A stretch of 5,341 nucleotides of DNA from CAZQBY01 sp964540655. Its GTDB lineage: Archaea > Altiarchaeota > Altiarchaeia > JAFGQM01. The first letter of the stretch is position 1, and each line of letters opens with the position of its first letter. Positions 4,765 through 5,341 of this stretch are shown piece after piece. The position numbers and the translations under genes were made by a program. The notes under the pieces were generated by a model. The model saw only the letters and a list, made by a program, of their open reading frames with translations. It did not search any database and was not told where the DNA came from. The stretch covers positions 1 to 5,341 of the forward strand of contig CAZINR010000064.1 of NCBI GenBank assembly GCA_964540655.1, written 5' to 3'.

Positions 4765-5341
4765 ATGGTTTCTCTGGCCGAGAAGATACTCAGGGGCCAC
4801 GCTGTCGACGGCGAATGGGGAGGCGAGCTGGGAATCAGGATAGACCAGACCCTCACCCAAGACGCGACCGGCACCCTGGCATACCTGCAGTTCGAGGCGA
4901 TGGGCCTCGACAAAGTGAAGACAGAGCTCTCGGTCAGTTATGTCGACCACAACACGCTCCAGACCGGCTTCGAGAATGCCGACGACCACCGCTACCTCCA
5001 GAGCGCCGCGGACAGGTACGGCGCCAGATTCTCCCGCCCCGGCAACGGCATCTGCCACCAAGTGCATCTGGAGAGGTTCGGAGTCCCGGGGAAGACGCTC
5101 TTGGGGAGCGACAGCCACACCCCCACCGCAGGCGGACTGGGCATGATGGGCATCGGCGCCGGCGGCCTTGATGTCGCCGCGGCCATGGCCGGGGAGCCCT
5201 TCTACCTAAAGACGCCCGACATCCTGGGCATCGGCCTGGAAGGCGAGCTGCCCGAGGGCTCCTCCGCCAAGGACGTGATACTGGAGATTCTCAGAAGGCT
5301 GTCCGTCAAGGGCGGTGTGGGCAAGATAATCGAATATTACG
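4765..5341 (+). CDS. acn: Aconitate hydratase, Aquifex-type single-chain form (N-terminal part)
   Basis: The window holds the first 192 codons; the gene continues past the right edge. The enzyme isomerises citrate to isocitrate through cis-aconitate using a 4Fe-4S cluster in the cytoplasm. Family motifs are LTQDATGTLAYLQF (30-43; QDAT aligns with the substrate-binding region), SYVDHNTLQTGF (58-69; Asp61, His62), ADDHRYLQ (72-79), RPGNGICHQVHLE (91-103), GSDSHTPTAGGLGM (114-127; Asp116 and His118 of the DSH motif) and GAGGLDVAAAMAGEPF (131-146). The start, VSLAEKILRGH, and the run of motifs match what I recall of the bacterial-style putative aconitase family typified by Aquifex (TIGR01342), not the two-subunit LeuC/LeuD-like homoaconitases. 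The three cluster cysteines lie beyond the window. ATG at 4765 fits both the family N-terminus and the TATA-like box. It is divergent from the condensing-enzyme gene, whose product it would process. Confidence 0.95.
   Translation, partial: MVSLAEKILRGHAVDGEWGGELGIRIDQTLTQDATGTLAYLQFEAMGLDKVKTELSVSYVDHNTLQTGFENADDHRYLQSAADRYGARFSRPGNGICHQVHLERFGVPGKTLLGSDSHTPTAGGLGMMGIGAGGLDVAAAMAGEPFYLKTPDILGIGLEGELPEGSSAKDVILEILRRLSVKGGVGKIIEYY

Noticed and set aside
4575..5171. Open plus-strand frame spanning the 44-base spacer and running through the aconitase start, and a minus-strand frame at 4717-5118
   Set aside because: The plus frame is an out-of-frame reading of the condensing-enzyme antisense and then of aconitase; its second half is R/P/H-rich. 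The minus frame is antisense to clear aconitase motifs.

Overview
The window reads as archaeal chromosomal DNA. Three things point that way. The first gene (start only) encodes an archaeal-type DUF460/COG2433 RNase H-fold protein. Most first genes have a T-rich TATA-like box about 26-36 bases before the start codon and no Shine-Dalgarno sequence, as expected for leaderless or very short-leader archaeal transcripts, while the one clear Shine-Dalgarno motif serves an internal operon gene. Arginine and isoleucine codons lean to AGG/AGA and ATA. The proteins look like metabolic and housekeeping genes of a moderately GC-rich archaeon. The lineage cannot be fixed from this sequence alone.

Layout from left to right. 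A leftward two-gene operon encodes a small membrane-anchored six-cysteine protein (224-619) followed by the DUF460 protein (1-220, running off the left edge). A 183-base divergent spacer (620-802) holds no gene but is packed with nested inverted repeats built from CCACCGGTC / GACCGGTGG half-sites. Next come a rightward unknown 139-residue protein (803-1222) and a convergent membrane-anchored GATase1-like protein lacking the catalytic cysteine (1272-2072, minus), with palindromes lying across both stop codons. A second divergent spacer (2073-2214) carries a 10-bp inverted repeat in front of aroA (2215-3501, plus). aroA overlaps tail to tail by 23 bases with a homocitrate/Re-citrate synthase-family gene (3479-4720, minus). 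That gene in turn shares a 44-base divergent promoter with an Aquifex-type aconitase (4765 to the right edge).

Function. The condensing enzyme and aconitase, back to back, suggest the start of an oxidative TCA branch (oxaloacetate plus acetyl-CoA to citrate to isocitrate, towards 2-oxoglutarate and glutamate). The condensing enzyme would then act as a Re-type citrate synthase. A homocitrate role is the main alternative. aroA supplies the sixth step of the shikimate pathway. The left half holds envelope-associated proteins without assigned function. No RNA gene, CRISPR array, insertion sequence or phage gene was seen. The least explained signal is the repeat-rich spacer at 657-754.
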